Shown: positions 54,694-63,882, numbered from the stretch's first letter. The stretch: 64,000 bases of DNA from Microbacterium sp. lyk4-40-TSB-66 (GCF_030209475.1 NZ_JARVRW010000008.1:62001-126000); one strand, 5' to 3'. Numbers and translations: made by a program. Notes: a model not told the origin generated them from the sequence alone.

Positions 54694-55761
54694 TCAGGCC
54701 GTGGTCTCGCGCGCGATCGCCGCGACGAAGGCGTCGATGTCGTCCTCGGTCGTGTCGAACGAGCACATCCACCGCACCTCGCGGCGCAGCTCGTCCCAGT
54801 CGTAGAAGCGGAAGCTCTCGCGGAGGCGGTCGGCCACACCGGCCGGCAGGGTCGCGAAGACACCGTTCGCCTGTGTCGGCTGGGTGAACTCGACGCCCCG
54901 GATCGAACCGTCGGCGAGCCCCGCCTCGACGCCGGCGCGCAGGCGCTGCGCCATGGCGTTGGAGTGCCGCGCGTTGCGCAGCCACAGATCGTCCTCGAGG
55001 AGGGCGACCAGCTGCGCCGAGACGAAGCGCATCTTGCTCGAGAGCTGCATGTCGAGCTTGCGCAGGTAGGTCAGGCCGGTGGACGCCTCGGGGTCGAGCA
55101 CGACGATGGCCTCGCCGATCATCGCGCCGTTCTTGGTCCCGCCGAAGCTCAGCACGTCGACGCCCGCGTCACGGGTGAAGGCGCGCAACCGCACGTCGAG
55201 CGCGGCGGCGGCGTTCGAGATGCGGGCGCCGTCCATGTGAAGGCGCATGCCGTGGCCGTGAGCGTGCGCGGCGAGCTCGCGGATCTCGTCGACCGTGTAC
55301 AGGGTGCCGAGTTCGGTCGACTGCGTGATCGACACGACCAGCGGCTGCGCGCGGTGCTCGTCGCCCCAGCCCCAGGCTTCGCGGTCGACGAGCTCGGGGG
55401 TGAGCTTGCCGTCGTCGGTGGGGACGGTCAACAGCTTGATGCCGCCCACCCGCTCGGGAGCCCCTCCCTCGTCGACGTTGATGTGGGCGGTGGATGCCGC
55501 GATCACGGCGCCCCAGCGGGGGAGCATCGACTGCAATCCGACCACGTTGGCGCCCGTGCCGTTGAAGACCGGGTAGGCCTCGACGCCGTCGCCGAGCAGG
55601 CCCGTGAAGAGCTCCTGCAGGCGCGCGGTGTAGACGTCCTCGCCGTACGCGACCTGGTGGCCCTCGTTGGCGGCGGTGATCGCGGCGAGGACGTCGGGGT
55701 GGATTCCGGAATAGTTGTCGGACGCGAAGCCGCGCACGGACGTGTCGTGGAGGGAAGTCAC
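54694..55761 (-). CDS. ltaE: Low-specificity L-threonine aldolase
   Basis: A 355-residue PLP fold-I enzyme that cleaves L-threonine/allo-threonine to glycine and acetaldehyde. The PLP lysine is Lys210 in SFGGTKNG, the ring-pairing Asp177 is in HMDGARISNA, and SDNYSG (14-19) begins the family N-terminus. Length is normal. The GTG at 55761 fits the usual start MTSLHDTSV, though GGAGGG abuts it rather closely. Convergent with the peptidase; divergent from the SNF2 helicase, 100 bases apart. Confidence 0.88.
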   Translation of the reverse strand: MTSLHDTSVRGFASDNYSGIHPDVLAAITAANEGHQVAYGEDVYTARLQELFTGLLGDGVEAYPVFNGTGANVVGLQSMLPRWGAVIAASTAHINVDEGGAPERVGGIKLLTVPTDDGKLTPELVDREAWGWGDEHRAQPLVVSITQSTELGTLYTVDEIRELAAHAHGHGMRLHMDGARISNAAAALDVRLRAFTRDAGVDVLSFGGTKNGAMIGEAIVVLDPEASTGLTYLRKLDMQLSSKMRFVSAQLVALLEDDLWLRNARHSNAMAQRLRAGVEAGLADGSIRGVEFTQPTQANGVFATLPAGVADRLRESFRFYDWDELRREVRWMCSFDTTEDDIDAFVAAIARETTA

Positions 55762-55861
55762 CCCTCCAGCGTAACTTTTCCCGGCTCCTCCCCAGGGGGG
55801 TTCTCTCCCCGGCGCCGCCCGCGCGCACCGGGGTGTCGGTGACCCCGACGAGAATGGGGGG

Positions 55862-58800
55862 ATGCGGTTGGATCCCGAAGCGCTCAGCATCGCCGGCGAG
55901 ATGTTCTCGTCGTCGGCGATGATGCGCGCCGACCGTCTCCTCGTCTACGGGTCGGTCGAAGTGGGCGACGCCCGCTCCATCGGTGGTGTTCTCGTGGTGG
56001 CGGCGCAGTCCTTCGGGGCGGCGGGCTACGAGAACCTCGAACTCCGGGTTCCCGGCGATCTCTCCCGGCTGTCGGGGTGGTGTTCGTGCGGGCGCGGCCC
56101 CGAGTGCGAGCACTCCTGCGCGGCTGCTCTCGTGCTCTTCGACCGCATGATCTCCGCCGGTCGTCCGCCCCGCCCCGAGTGGCAACGATCGCTCGACGAG
56201 CTGTTCTCCGCAGCAGCGGTCGTCGACGATGAACCGGCGTTCGAGCTCTGCCTGTTCCTCGCGATCCGCCGAGGCGGAGGGCACGGGCGCAGCACCGCCC
56301 TCACCCTCACCGCCCGGCCGGGGGTCCGCGGCACGCGCGGCACGTGGATCAAGGGCCGCGCCGGATGGTCGGCGCTCGCGACCCTGCCGGCCGACCCGCG
56401 GGGGCGCGCGGCGCTCGACAGCCTCGGGCGGCTGGGGCGATCGGGCTCCGGGGCGTACCTCTCCGACGAATGGATGCCGCTCTCGGCCGTCCCCCCGCAC
56501 TCGCTGTGGATGCAGCTCGAGGCCGTCGTCTCCGCGGGCGTGCCCCTCGTGTCGGCGGCGGGCGCGCATCACCCGGTGCGGGTCCTCGACGAGGCGGCGG
56601 AGGTCGCCGTCGCTCTGGACCGCAGGGGCTCGACCCTGCAGGTGCGTGGCGTCTTCCAGGGCATCGACGACGAAACCGCGGGACTTCCGTCGTGGGTGGT
56701 GGGCGACCCGGCGGTCGCGGTGGCCTTCGTTTCCGACCGCGACGACGACGACGAGCGCATCACTCTCGCGCGCCTGTCGACGCCCGCAGCGGGGCCGGTG
56801 CGCGGTCTGCTCGCACGACCCGGCGCCCTTACGATCGACCAGGGCGGTTCCGACACGTTCCTCCGCGAGTACCTTCCGCGACTGCAGCTCGACGCGCCGG
56901 TGGTCTCGCCCCGGGGCACCGTGGAGGTGCCGGTCGCGCCGCGCCCCGTGCTCGAGGTGCTGGTCGAGCACCGCGACGAGTCGACGACGCTCGCCACGAG
57001 CTGGGATCGATCGCCCACCCGTGGTCGCCGTCACGACGACCACGAGCGCGCCGTCTGGGCGGCCGTCGCCCGCGTCGCCGACGACCTGCGGATCGACATC
57101 CCGGGTCCGTTCGACACGGGACGGGCACCGGCACGGGTCCTGACCCCGGCCGTCGCGGCGGTCTTCTCGGTCGAGGGGCTGCCGCTGCTTCGCGCGATCC
57201 CCGGCGTCCGAGTGCAGGTGATCGGTGACGAGATCGTCTACCGGGCGGCACCGGAGGCCCCGGTGGTGCAGCTGAGCACGGGCGACGACGACGGCAGCGA
57301 CTGGTTCGATCTGAACGCGCGGGTGAGTGTCGGCGACGTCGAGGTCGACTTCACCGCCCTCTACACCGCCTTGGCACTCGGCGATCGGGTGCTGTTCCTG
57401 GGAGACGGAGAATACGTGCGCCTCGACACGGCGGAGTTCGACCGGCTGCGCGACGTGATCGACGAGGCCCGGGCCCTCGCCGACCGGCCCGGGAACGAGC
57501 TGAAGCTCAACCGCTACAACGTGGGTCTGTGGGACGACCTCTCCGAGCTCGGCCTGCTCGCCGCGCACGAGGCCGAGTGGTGGCTGCGGGTGCGGGGTCT
57601 CACCGACGAGGCCTCGCTCGCGCCCGTCGCGCCGCCGTCAGGCCTTCGAGCGACGCTCCGCGACTACCAGCGGGCCGGCCTCGACTGGCTGCACTTCCTC
57701 CGTGTCCAGGGACTCGGCGGCATCCTCGCCGACGACATGGGACTCGGCAAGACGGTGCAGACCATCGCGATGATGGAAGTCGCTCGCGCCGCCGACCCCG
57801 ACATGGCGCCCTTCCTCATCGTCGCGCCGACGAGCGTCGTCGGCAACTGGGCGCGCGAGTGCGCCGCCTTCGCCCCCGATCTCGACGTGAGGGTGATCTC
57901 GGCCACGCGCGCGCGACGGTCCACCAGCGTGGCGGAAGCCGCCAGGGGCGCTCACGTCGTGGTGACGAGCTACGCCCTCTTCCGGCTCGAGCAGGAGCAG
58001 TACGGCGCCGTGGAGTGGTCGGGACTCGTGCTCGACGAGGCCCAGCAGATCAAGAACCCGTCGTCCCGGGGCTACCGAGCAGCCCGTGCCCTGGCCGTGC
58101 CGTTCACGCTCGTCATCACGGGCACGCCCATGGAGAACAATCTGCTCGAACTGTGGGCGCTGGTCTCGCTCGTGGCCCCGGGCCTGCTCGGCACCCGCGA
58201 GTCGTTCACCGCCCTCTACCGCACGCCCATCGAGAAGCACACCGACGGGGCGCGGCTCGACCTCCTGCGGCGGCGCATCCGCCCGTTCCTCCTCCGGCGC
58301 ACCAAAGACCTCGTGGCCTCCGAGCTGCCACCGAAGCAGGAGACGATCGTCGAGGTCGCCCTGCATCCCGCGCACCGCAAGCTCTACGACCGCCGCTTCC
58401 ACCGGGAGCGCCAACGGCTGCTCGGCCTGCTCGACGACGACGCCGAGGGCAACCGTTTCGCGATCTTCCGCTCGCTCACGATGCTGCGTCAGCTCGCGCT
58501 CGACCCCGCCCTCGTCGACGAGGGCGAAGCGCCCTCGGCGAAGCTCGACGCGCTCGAGGAGCTGCTGGTGGAGGCCGCGGCCGAGGGGCATCGCGTCCTC
58601 GTGCTGAGCCAGTTCACGCGCTTCCTCCGCGCGGCGCGCCAGCGGTGCGCCGACGCGGGTGTGGCCTCGGGCTACCTCGACGGCACCACCACCCACCGTC
58701 AGGCCGAGATCGACCGGTTCCGCGACGGCGACGACCCCGCCTTCTTCGTCTCGCTCAAGGCGGGCGGGGTGGGTCTGAACCTCGTCGAGGCCGACTACGT

Positions 58801-59059
58801 CGTGCTGCTCGATCCCTGGTGGAACCCCGCGGTCGAAGATCAGGCGATCGACCGGGCGCACCGCATCGGCCAGACGCGTCCGGTGATCGTCTACCGCCTC
58901 GTCTCCTCCGACACCGTGGAGCAGAAGGTCGTCGCGTTGCGCGAGGCCAAGGCCGACCTGTTCTCTCGCGTCCTCGACGGGGGAGCCGCGGGCGACGGCG
59001 AGACCTTCGCGGGCGGTCCGCGTCTCACCGCCGACGACATCCGCAGCCTGCTCGATTGA
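55862..59059 (+). CDS. SNF2-family helicase with N-terminal SWIM zinc finger
   Basis: A 1065-residue protein. Residues 70-90 hold a SWIM-type finger (Cys74, Cys76, Cys82, His84 in CSCGRGPECEH). A poorly conserved region of about 500 residues follows, then the SNF2 motor: DDMGLGKT Walker A near residue 628, LDEAQQIKNPSS (DEAQ box) near 725, ITGTPMENNLLELW, and helicase C-terminal LSQFTRFLR, SLKAGGVGLNL and DRAHRIGQTRPV. Bacterial SNF2 proteins with SWIM domains are believed to remodel DNA-protein complexes; the precise role is unknown. GGGGGG precedes the ATG. No partner gene overlaps. Confidence 0.92.
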   Translation: MRLDPEALSIAGEMFSSSAMMRADRLLVYGSVEVGDARSIGGVLVVAAQSFGAAGYENLELRVPGDLSRLSGWCSCGRGPECEHSCAAALVLFDRMISAGRPPRPEWQRSLDELFSAAAVVDDEPAFELCLFLAIRRGGGHGRSTALTLTARPGVRGTRGTWIKGRAGWSALATLPADPRGRAALDSLGRLGRSGSGAYLSDEWMPLSAVPPHSLWMQLEAVVSAGVPLVSAAGAHHPVRVLDEAAEVAVALDRRGSTLQVRGVFQGIDDETAGLPSWVVGDPAVAVAFVSDRDDDDERITLARLSTPAAGPVRGLLARPGALTIDQGGSDTFLREYLPRLQLDAPVVSPRGTVEVPVAPRPVLEVLVEHRDESTTLATSWDRSPTRGRRHDDHERAVWAAVARVADDLRIDIPGPFDTGRAPARVLTPAVAAVFSVEGLPLLRAIPGVRVQVIGDEIVYRAAPEAPVVQLSTGDDDGSDWFDLNARVSVGDVEVDFTALYTALALGDRVLFLGDGEYVRLDTAEFDRLRDVIDEARALADRPGNELKLNRYNVGLWDDLSELGLLAAHEAEWWLRVRGLTDEASLAPVAPPSGLRATLRDYQRAGLDWLHFLRVQGLGGILADDMGLGKTVQTIAMMEVARAADPDMAPFLIVAPTSVVGNWARECAAFAPDLDVRVISATRARRSTSVAEAARGAHVVVTSYALFRLEQEQYGAVEWSGLVLDEAQQIKNPSSRGYRAARALAVPFTLVITGTPMENNLLELWALVSLVAPGLLGTRESFTALYRTPIEKHTDGARLDLLRRRIRPFLLRRTKDLVASELPPKQETIVEVALHPAHRKLYDRRFHRERQRLLGLLDDDAEGNRFAIFRSLTMLRQLALDPALVDEGEAPSAKLDALEELLVEAAAEGHRVLVLSQFTRFLRAARQRCADAGVASGYLDGTTTHRQAEIDRFRDGDDPAFFVSLKAGGVGLNLVEADYVVLLDPWWNPAVEDQAIDRAHRIGQTRPVIVYRLVSSDTVEQKVVALREAKADLFSRVLDGGAAGDGETFAGGPRLTADDIRSLLD

Positions 59060-59137
59060 CGCGGGCCGGGGTCCGTGACGGATGCCGCGGCGGGCGGGGT
59101 CTGGTCGATGTCGGAGGTCGGGTCTAGCGTGACTGCC

Positions 59138-60634
59138 ATGTCCGATGCACAGCCCTCGCCCGTCACCGGGGCGTCCGCCGCGCCGGCGGACGGCAATCGC
59201 ACCTTCCTCGCGGTGCTCATCAACACGGCCGCGGCCAATGTCACGACGAGCTTCTTGTGGTTCGCGCTGACCTTCTGGGTCTACCTCGAGACGCGATCGG
59301 TGCTGGCGACCGGCATCGTCGGCGGCGCGTACATGCTGCTGCTCGCCGTCTTCGCGATGGTGTTCGGCTCGATCGTCGATCGCCATCGCAAGCATCGCGT
59401 GATGGTGTTCTCAGGGCTCATCACCCTCACGGCCTTCCTCATCGCCGGTGCACTGTGGCTGGCGTTCCCCGAGGCGGCGCTGCTCGACCTGGGCGGCCCG
59501 TGGTTCTGGCTGTTCGCCGGCGTGATCCTCGCCGGCGCGGTCGTCGAGAACATGCGCAACATCGCGCTGTCCACCACCGTCACCCTCCTGGTCCCCGTGG
59601 ATCGCCACGCCAACGCGAACGGTCTCGTCGGCACGGTGCAGGGGCTCGCCTTCGTCGTCACGAGCGTGTTCAGCGGGTTGTCCGTCGGGTTCCTCGGCAT
59701 GGGGTGGACCCTCGCGATCGCCCTCGGGCTGACCCTCGTCGCGCTCGCGCACCTGTTGACCATCCACATCCCCGAAGAGCGACCGGCCGCGGGCGACGAG
59801 CCCGGTCCGATGGTCGATCTGCGCGGGGCCGTCCGCGCGGTCCGTGCGGCACCAGGGCTGTTCGCCCTTATCATCTTCTCGACATTCAACAACCTCATCG
59901 GCGGCGTCTACATGGCGTTGATGGATCCGTACGGGCTCGAGCTCTTCAGCGTGCAGGTGTGGGGCGTGGTGCTGGGTGTCACGGCGACCGGCTTCATCAT
60001 CGGCGGTGGTCTGGTGGCGAAGTTCGGGCTCGGCAAGAACCCCATCCGCACGATGCTGTGGATCGTGATCGCGATGGGGGTGCTCGGAGCCGTCTTCGTG
60101 CTCCGCGATTGGTGGTGGCTCTACGCCGTCGGCATCTGGGTCTACATGGCGCTGATCCCGCCGGTGGAGGCCGCAGAGCAGACGGTGATCCAGAAGGTCG
60201 TGCCGTTCGCCACGCAGGGGCGGGTGTTCGGGTTCGCCGCTGCGTTCGAATCGGCCGCGGCCCCCGTGACGTCGTTCCTCATCGCCCCGATCGCCCAGTT
60301 CGCGATCATCCCCTATATGGAGGGCTCGCAAGGGCGCGCGACGTGGGGCTGGCTCCTCGGCGACGGCCAGTCGCGCGGGATCGCGCTCGTCTTCGTGTTC
60401 GCGGGCCTGGTGATGGTGATCGCCGCCTCGCTCGCGTTCCTCACCCGGTCGTATCGCATCCTGTCGCAGCAGTACCGCACCGCAGAGGTCAACGCCGACG
60501 TGGCCGAGCACCCGACCGACGCGGCCGCCCAGGGAGTGGACGACGGGTCACCCGCCGTCGAGATGCCCGAGGCCGCCTCTCGGGGGATGCGCGGAACCGC
60601 ACCCACTCCCGCCTCCGACGACCCGCGCGAATAG
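59138..60634 (+). CDS. MFS transporter
   Basis: A 498-residue major facilitator with about 12 helices. The loop after helix 2 has the MFS motif as GSIVDRHRKHRVM; the helix 1 segment NVTTSFLWFALTFWVYLE and the VPVDRHANANGLVGTVQGLAF stretch are typical of the DHA/macrolide-efflux-like subgroup. A polar C-terminal tail of about 50 residues is Pro/Ala/Asp rich, and its last codons belong to the 40-bp repeat. The start at 59138 is set by TAGCGT seven bases upstream. Substrate unknown. Confidence 0.87.
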   Translation: MSDAQPSPVTGASAAPADGNRTFLAVLINTAAANVTTSFLWFALTFWVYLETRSVLATGIVGGAYMLLLAVFAMVFGSIVDRHRKHRVMVFSGLITLTAFLIAGALWLAFPEAALLDLGGPWFWLFAGVILAGAVVENMRNIALSTTVTLLVPVDRHANANGLVGTVQGLAFVVTSVFSGLSVGFLGMGWTLAIALGLTLVALAHLLTIHIPEERPAAGDEPGPMVDLRGAVRAVRAAPGLFALIIFSTFNNLIGGVYMALMDPYGLELFSVQVWGVVLGVTATGFIIGGGLVAKFGLGKNPIRTMLWIVIAMGVLGAVFVLRDWWWLYAVGIWVYMALIPPVEAAEQTVIQKVVPFATQGRVFGFAAAFESAAAPVTSFLIAPIAQFAIIPYMEGSQGRATWGWLLGDGQSRGIALVFVFAGLVMVIAASLAFLTRSYRILSQQYRTAEVNADVAEHPTDAAAQGVDDGSPAVEMPEAASRGMRGTAPTPASDDPRE

Positions 60635-60690
60635 GCGCACACCCGCACCCGCGTCGGACGACTCGCTCGAATGGGCGCACACCCGCACCC
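60617..60690. repeat. Direct repeat, 40-bp period x2
   Basis: GCGCACACCCGCACCC with the preceding GACGAC.CGC.CGAAT.GG occurs at 60617 and again 40 bases later. The first copy contains the MFS stop codon; the second is a near copy of the gene end in the gap. Confidence 0.75.
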
Positions 60691-60800
60691 GGCGCGCGCA
60701 CGGCCGCGCTCACGCACGCCCGCTTCGAACGCCCCGCACGACGGAGCGCCGGCCCGCACCGGCGGTGAGCACCACTCGCCCGCGCCGCCCCAGACGCGTC

Positions 60801-61499
60801 TCAGACGGGCGTCGCGATGTCGATCGTGACGTCGTTCCACGCCTCCGCGTCGTCGTCCCAGAGCGCGACGAACGAGGCCGCCAGCGCGTCCTCCAGCCCG
60901 TCGAGGCTCTTCACGCGGAAGACGACGGCCGCCGCCGAGGGCTCGTGCCCCGCATGGCGCGCGTGAGTGGCGTAGCCCTGCGCGACCGCACGCACCCAGG
61001 CCTCGGAGGCCGCCTTCACCGCCGCGTAGTTCGCCCCACCGGCGAGCGGACGCGCGACCGCCATCGACGAGACGATCGCGAGGCGTCCGGCATCCGAGGT
61101 GCGGATGTCGTCGTCGAAGGCGCGGCTCACGTGCCGCAGAGCGGTGAGCGAGCGCAGCAGGAAGGCGAAGTCGTCGTCGTTCTGACCGGCGAGACCGCCG
61201 CCGCCCCGCCACCCGCCGACGAGGTGCAGGATGCCGTCGACTCGACCGTGCGCGGCGTGGACGCGGTCGCGGAGCGCATCGACGGCGTCCCCGTCGGTCA
61301 GATCGCAGCGCTCGACGGCGACACCGGGGATCTCGGTCGAGACCGCGGCCAGCCGGTCGTCGTCGCTGCCGACGATGAGCACGTGTGCTCCCGCGTCGGA
61401 GAGGGCTCGTGCGCACGCTCGCCCCGCGGCGCTGGTGCCGCCGGCGAGCAGCACCCGGTGCCCCCGCACTCCCTCATCCACGGCATCCGTGTTGGTCAT
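60801..61499 (-). CDS. Short-chain dehydrogenase/reductase (SDR)
   Basis: A 232-residue Rossmann-fold protein. The nucleotide loop is LLAGGTSAAGRACARAL instead of TGxxxGxG, followed by VGSDDDRL, LHLVGG (the NAG equivalent) and the catalytic YAAVK with a preceding Ser in IVSSMA. So Ser-Tyr-Lys are present and NAD(P)H oxidoreductase activity is likely; the first loop is unusual. Two adjacent ATGs (61502, 61499); the second has better spacing from GAAGGGG. Long inverted repeat 60-120 bases upstream. Confidence 0.82.
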   Translation of the reverse strand: MTNTDAVDEGVRGHRVLLAGGTSAAGRACARALSDAGAHVLIVGSDDDRLAAVSTEIPGVAVERCDLTDGDAVDALRDRVHAAHGRVDGILHLVGGWRGGGGLAGQNDDDFAFLLRSLTALRHVSRAFDDDIRTSDAGRLAIVSSMAVARPLAGGANYAAVKAASEAWVRAVAQGYATHARHAGHEPSAAAVVFRVKSLDGLEDALAASFVALWDDDAEAWNDVTIDIATPV

Positions 61500-61558
61500 C
61501 ATCGCCCCTTCTTCAGTGTGTGCCCCCGTGTGGCCGACGTCGAGCCCCCTCCCGGGGA

Positions 61559-61619
61559 GTCGAGCGTCCCGGACACCCGGAGTTCCTCGCCAAGCGTCCG
61601 CGTGTCTTGGACACTCGAC
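61559..61619. promoter_or_regulatory. Pair of inverted 18-bp elements upstream of the SDR gene
   Basis: Elements at 61559-61576 and 61602-61619 are inverted copies with 15 of 18 positions equal; the right one holds the palindrome GTGTCTTGGACAC and the left one GTCCCGGAC. Two facing copies 60-120 bases before the SDR start suggest two regulator sites, or a long hairpin. Confidence 0.55.
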
Positions 61620-61716
61620 GAGGAGTCGGCGTGACCGAACGGACACCGGCCGGCGGTCGGAGCCCGCCCCGCCGCACCGCGCCAGAACCCGCACCGCCAC
61701 GTCACATCGCGCGGAA

Positions 61717-61816
61717 GCGGTCCGCCGCCCCGCCGCGTGACGCGGGAGCGGCCCGCTGCGTGACGCGGGAGCGGTCCGCCGCCCCGCCGCGTGACGCGGG
61801 AGCGGCCCGCCGCGCC
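61717..61816. repeat. Tandem array, 54-bp unit x1.9
   Basis: GCGGTCCGCCGCCCCGCCGC occurs at 61717 and 61771; the inner motif GCGTGACGCGGGAGCGG appears three times. The array ends directly at the stop codon of the DUF6421 gene. Confidence 0.75.
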
Positions 61817-63214
61817 TCAGTCGGTGCCGCGGATGCCGGCGGTCGACGCGATCACGGGCCGCATCTTCTTCTCGAGTGCCTCGAAGAACATCGACAGCGG
61901 GAACTCATCGTCGAGGACGGCGTCGGTGTACCCCTTCGGCAGCCCCGCGAGCACGTCGTCCGAGAGACCGCGGGCCCACACCGACGCCGGGTGCGGTGTC
62001 ACGACCGAGCGGACGAGGTCGTACGCCGCGAGCCAGTGCGCCGTCTTGGGGCGATCGATCGAGCGCCAGTACAGCTCGTCGATCGCGTCGGCCAGGGCGA
62101 CGACCGCCGCCGGCACCTCGTCCCAATCGAACGCCAGCGACGTGTCGGTCCAGTGCAGCACCCGGCGCTGGTGCAGCCACGCGAAGAGCAACTGGCCTCC
62201 GAGGCCGTCGTAGTTGCGCACGCGCGAACCGGTGATGGCGAAACGGAAGATGCGGTCGAAGATCACCGCGTACTGCACGAGTTCGGCGTGCTCGAGCATC
62301 GCCTGCTCGGCGGTGTCCAGGTCGTCGCGGGCCGAGAGGCGAGCCTGCAGCGAGACGCTCTCGCGGAAGGCCGTGAGGTCGCAGCGCAGTTCCTCCAGCG
62401 AGTACAGGAAGAACGGCATCCGCTGCTTGATCATGAACGGGTCGAAGGGCAGGTCGCCGCGCATGTGGGTGCGGTCGTGGATGAGGTCCCACATGACGAA
62501 GGTGCGTTCGGCGAGGTCCTGGTCCTCGAGCAGACGGGCGGCGGCGTCCGGCAGGTCGAGTTTGGTGATCTCGGACGCCGCGCGCGTGACCCGTCGGTAT
62601 CGGGCGGCCTCGCGGTCCTGGAAGATGGCGCCCCAGGTGAACGAGGGGACCTCGCGCATGGCGACCGTCTCGGGGAAGAGCACGGCCGAGTTGGTGTCGT
62701 AGCCCGAGGTGAAGTCGATCAGACGCAGCGAGACGAACAGCTTGTTGGTGTACTCGGTCTCGAGCCGCGCGATGAATTCGGGCCAGATGGCCTCGACGAG
62801 CACCGCCTCGACGTGTCGCTCGCTCGAGCCGTTCTGCGTGTACATGGGGAACACGACGAGGTGCCGGATGCCGTCGACCCGGTGCTCCTGCGGCTGGAAC
62901 GCCACGAGGGAGTCGAGGAAGTCGGGAGTGCCGAGGCCCTCGGCGCGCCAGCGGCGGAAGTCGGCGACCGAGGCGGTCAGGTAGGCCGCGTCGTGCGGGA
63001 AGAGGGGGGCGAGGGCGTCGAGGGAGGCGATGACGTCGTCGATGAGGGGCTCGGCGGCGGCGATGTCGTCGATCGATCCGTCCGAGGCCTGCAGCACCTG
63101 CAGGGCGGTCGCGGCACTCTTCAGCTGCGCCCAGGCGGGGGTGTGCTCGACGGCGTGGACGCCGTGACCGGCGAGCAGATCCTCGGCGACACGGGTGGGC
63201 GTGGTCATGGTCAT
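61817..63214 (-). CDS. DUF6421-like protein
   Basis: A 465-residue soluble protein that fits an uncharacterised actinobacterial family (DUF6421, by memory). Helical N-terminus (residues 10-90), then VVFPMYTQNGSSERHVEAVLVE, a beta-rich middle, FVMWDLIHDRTHMRGDLPFDPFM with conserved His/Asp/Arg that looks like an active or metal site, and FRFAITGSRVRNYDGLGGQLLF. GGAGG lies eight bases before the ATG. Divergent from an Lrp regulator, so amino-acid related control is possible. No function proven. Confidence 0.75.
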   Translation of the reverse strand: MTMTTPTRVAEDLLAGHGVHAVEHTPAWAQLKSAATALQVLQASDGSIDDIAAAEPLIDDVIASLDALAPLFPHDAAYLTASVADFRRWRAEGLGTPDFLDSLVAFQPQEHRVDGIRHLVVFPMYTQNGSSERHVEAVLVEAIWPEFIARLETEYTNKLFVSLRLIDFTSGYDTNSAVLFPETVAMREVPSFTWGAIFQDREAARYRRVTRAASEITKLDLPDAAARLLEDQDLAERTFVMWDLIHDRTHMRGDLPFDPFMIKQRMPFFLYSLEELRCDLTAFRESVSLQARLSARDDLDTAEQAMLEHAELVQYAVIFDRIFRFAITGSRVRNYDGLGGQLLFAWLHQRRVLHWTDTSLAFDWDEVPAAVVALADAIDELYWRSIDRPKTAHWLAAYDLVRSVVTPHPASVWARGLSDDVLAGLPKGYTDAVLDDEFPLSMFFEALEKKMRPVIASTAGIRGTD

Positions 63215-63239
63215 GGCATCCTCCGTTCGTTGCGGTAAA

Positions 63240-63271
63240 TTTTCCTGCTGAACGTGGATACTAACGGAAAA
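63240..63271. promoter_or_regulatory. AT-rich shared operator, DUF6421/lrp
   Basis: TTTTCC and GGAAAA form an inverted repeat spaced 20 bases in the gap between the divergent genes, where AT content is much above average. A good place for Lrp binding. TACTGT (63310-63315) seven bases before the lrp ATG is its -10. Confidence 0.5.
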
Positions 63272-63322
63272 CCTACGGTGCTCACCACTGCCCCCTCGGG
63301 CGCCCCTGCTACTGTCGACCGC

Positions 63323-63814
63323 ATGACCGAGGCTCCCGCGCCCCGCGCCCCGCGTCTCGAAGACGCCGTCGATGCCGCGATCGTGCGCGAGATCTCGCTC
63401 GACGCCCGCGCCACGCTGTCCCACCTGTCCGACCGTGTGGGGCTGTCGGTCTCCGCCGTGCAATCGCGCCTGCGACGGCTCGAAGCGCGGGGCATCGTGA
63501 AGGGGTACCGCCCCATCCTCGACGCCGAGGCCCTCGGTCGACCCCTCGCCGCCTTCGTCGAGATCACCCCGCTCGATCCCGCGCAGCCCGACAACGCCCC
63601 CGAACTGCTCGCCCACCTCAGCGCCATCGAGGCCTGCCACTCCATCGCCGGCGAGGCGGCGTACATGCTGTTCGTCCGCGTGCCCACCCCGCGCGACCTC
63701 GAATCCCTCATCCGCGACATCCGCGCCGCCGCCCAGGTGAACACCCGCACCACGGTCGTGCTGCAGACGTTCTTCGAGGCGCGGCCTGTCGAGCCGGCGG
63801 ATTTCCCGGCCTGA
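63323..63814 (+). CDS. Lrp/AsnC-family regulator
   Basis: A 163-residue feast/famine regulator. HTH: LSHLSDRVGLSVSAVQSRLRRLEARGIVKGY, residues 33-63, exactly the AsnC pattern; C-terminal RAM domain with AAFVEITPLDP and a GEAAYMLFVRVPTPRDLESLI ligand/oligomer segment. The start at 63323 fits TACTGT seven bases upstream. It is divergent from the DUF6421 gene and probably controls it and itself in response to an amino acid. Confidence 0.9.
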   Translation: MTEAPAPRAPRLEDAVDAAIVREISLDARATLSHLSDRVGLSVSAVQSRLRRLEARGIVKGYRPILDAEALGRPLAAFVEITPLDPAQPDNAPELLAHLSAIEACHSIAGEAAYMLFVRVPTPRDLESLIRDIRAAAQVNTRTTVVLQTFFEARPVEPADFPA

Positions 63815-63882
63815 CCGGCGCCGGCGCGGGATACATCCCGAGACGGATGACGACGCACCCGCCCCCGCGTAACGTGGCGACG

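Noticed and set aside
55862-59059. DISARM/BREX-type defence helicase
   Set aside because: No methyltransferase, PLD nuclease or DUF1998 partner nearby; neighbours are an aldolase and an MFS transporter.
61540-61640. tRNA-like fold in the SDR upstream region
   Set aside because: The inverted elements do not give a cloverleaf or a T-loop; no tRNA or rRNA gene was found in the window.
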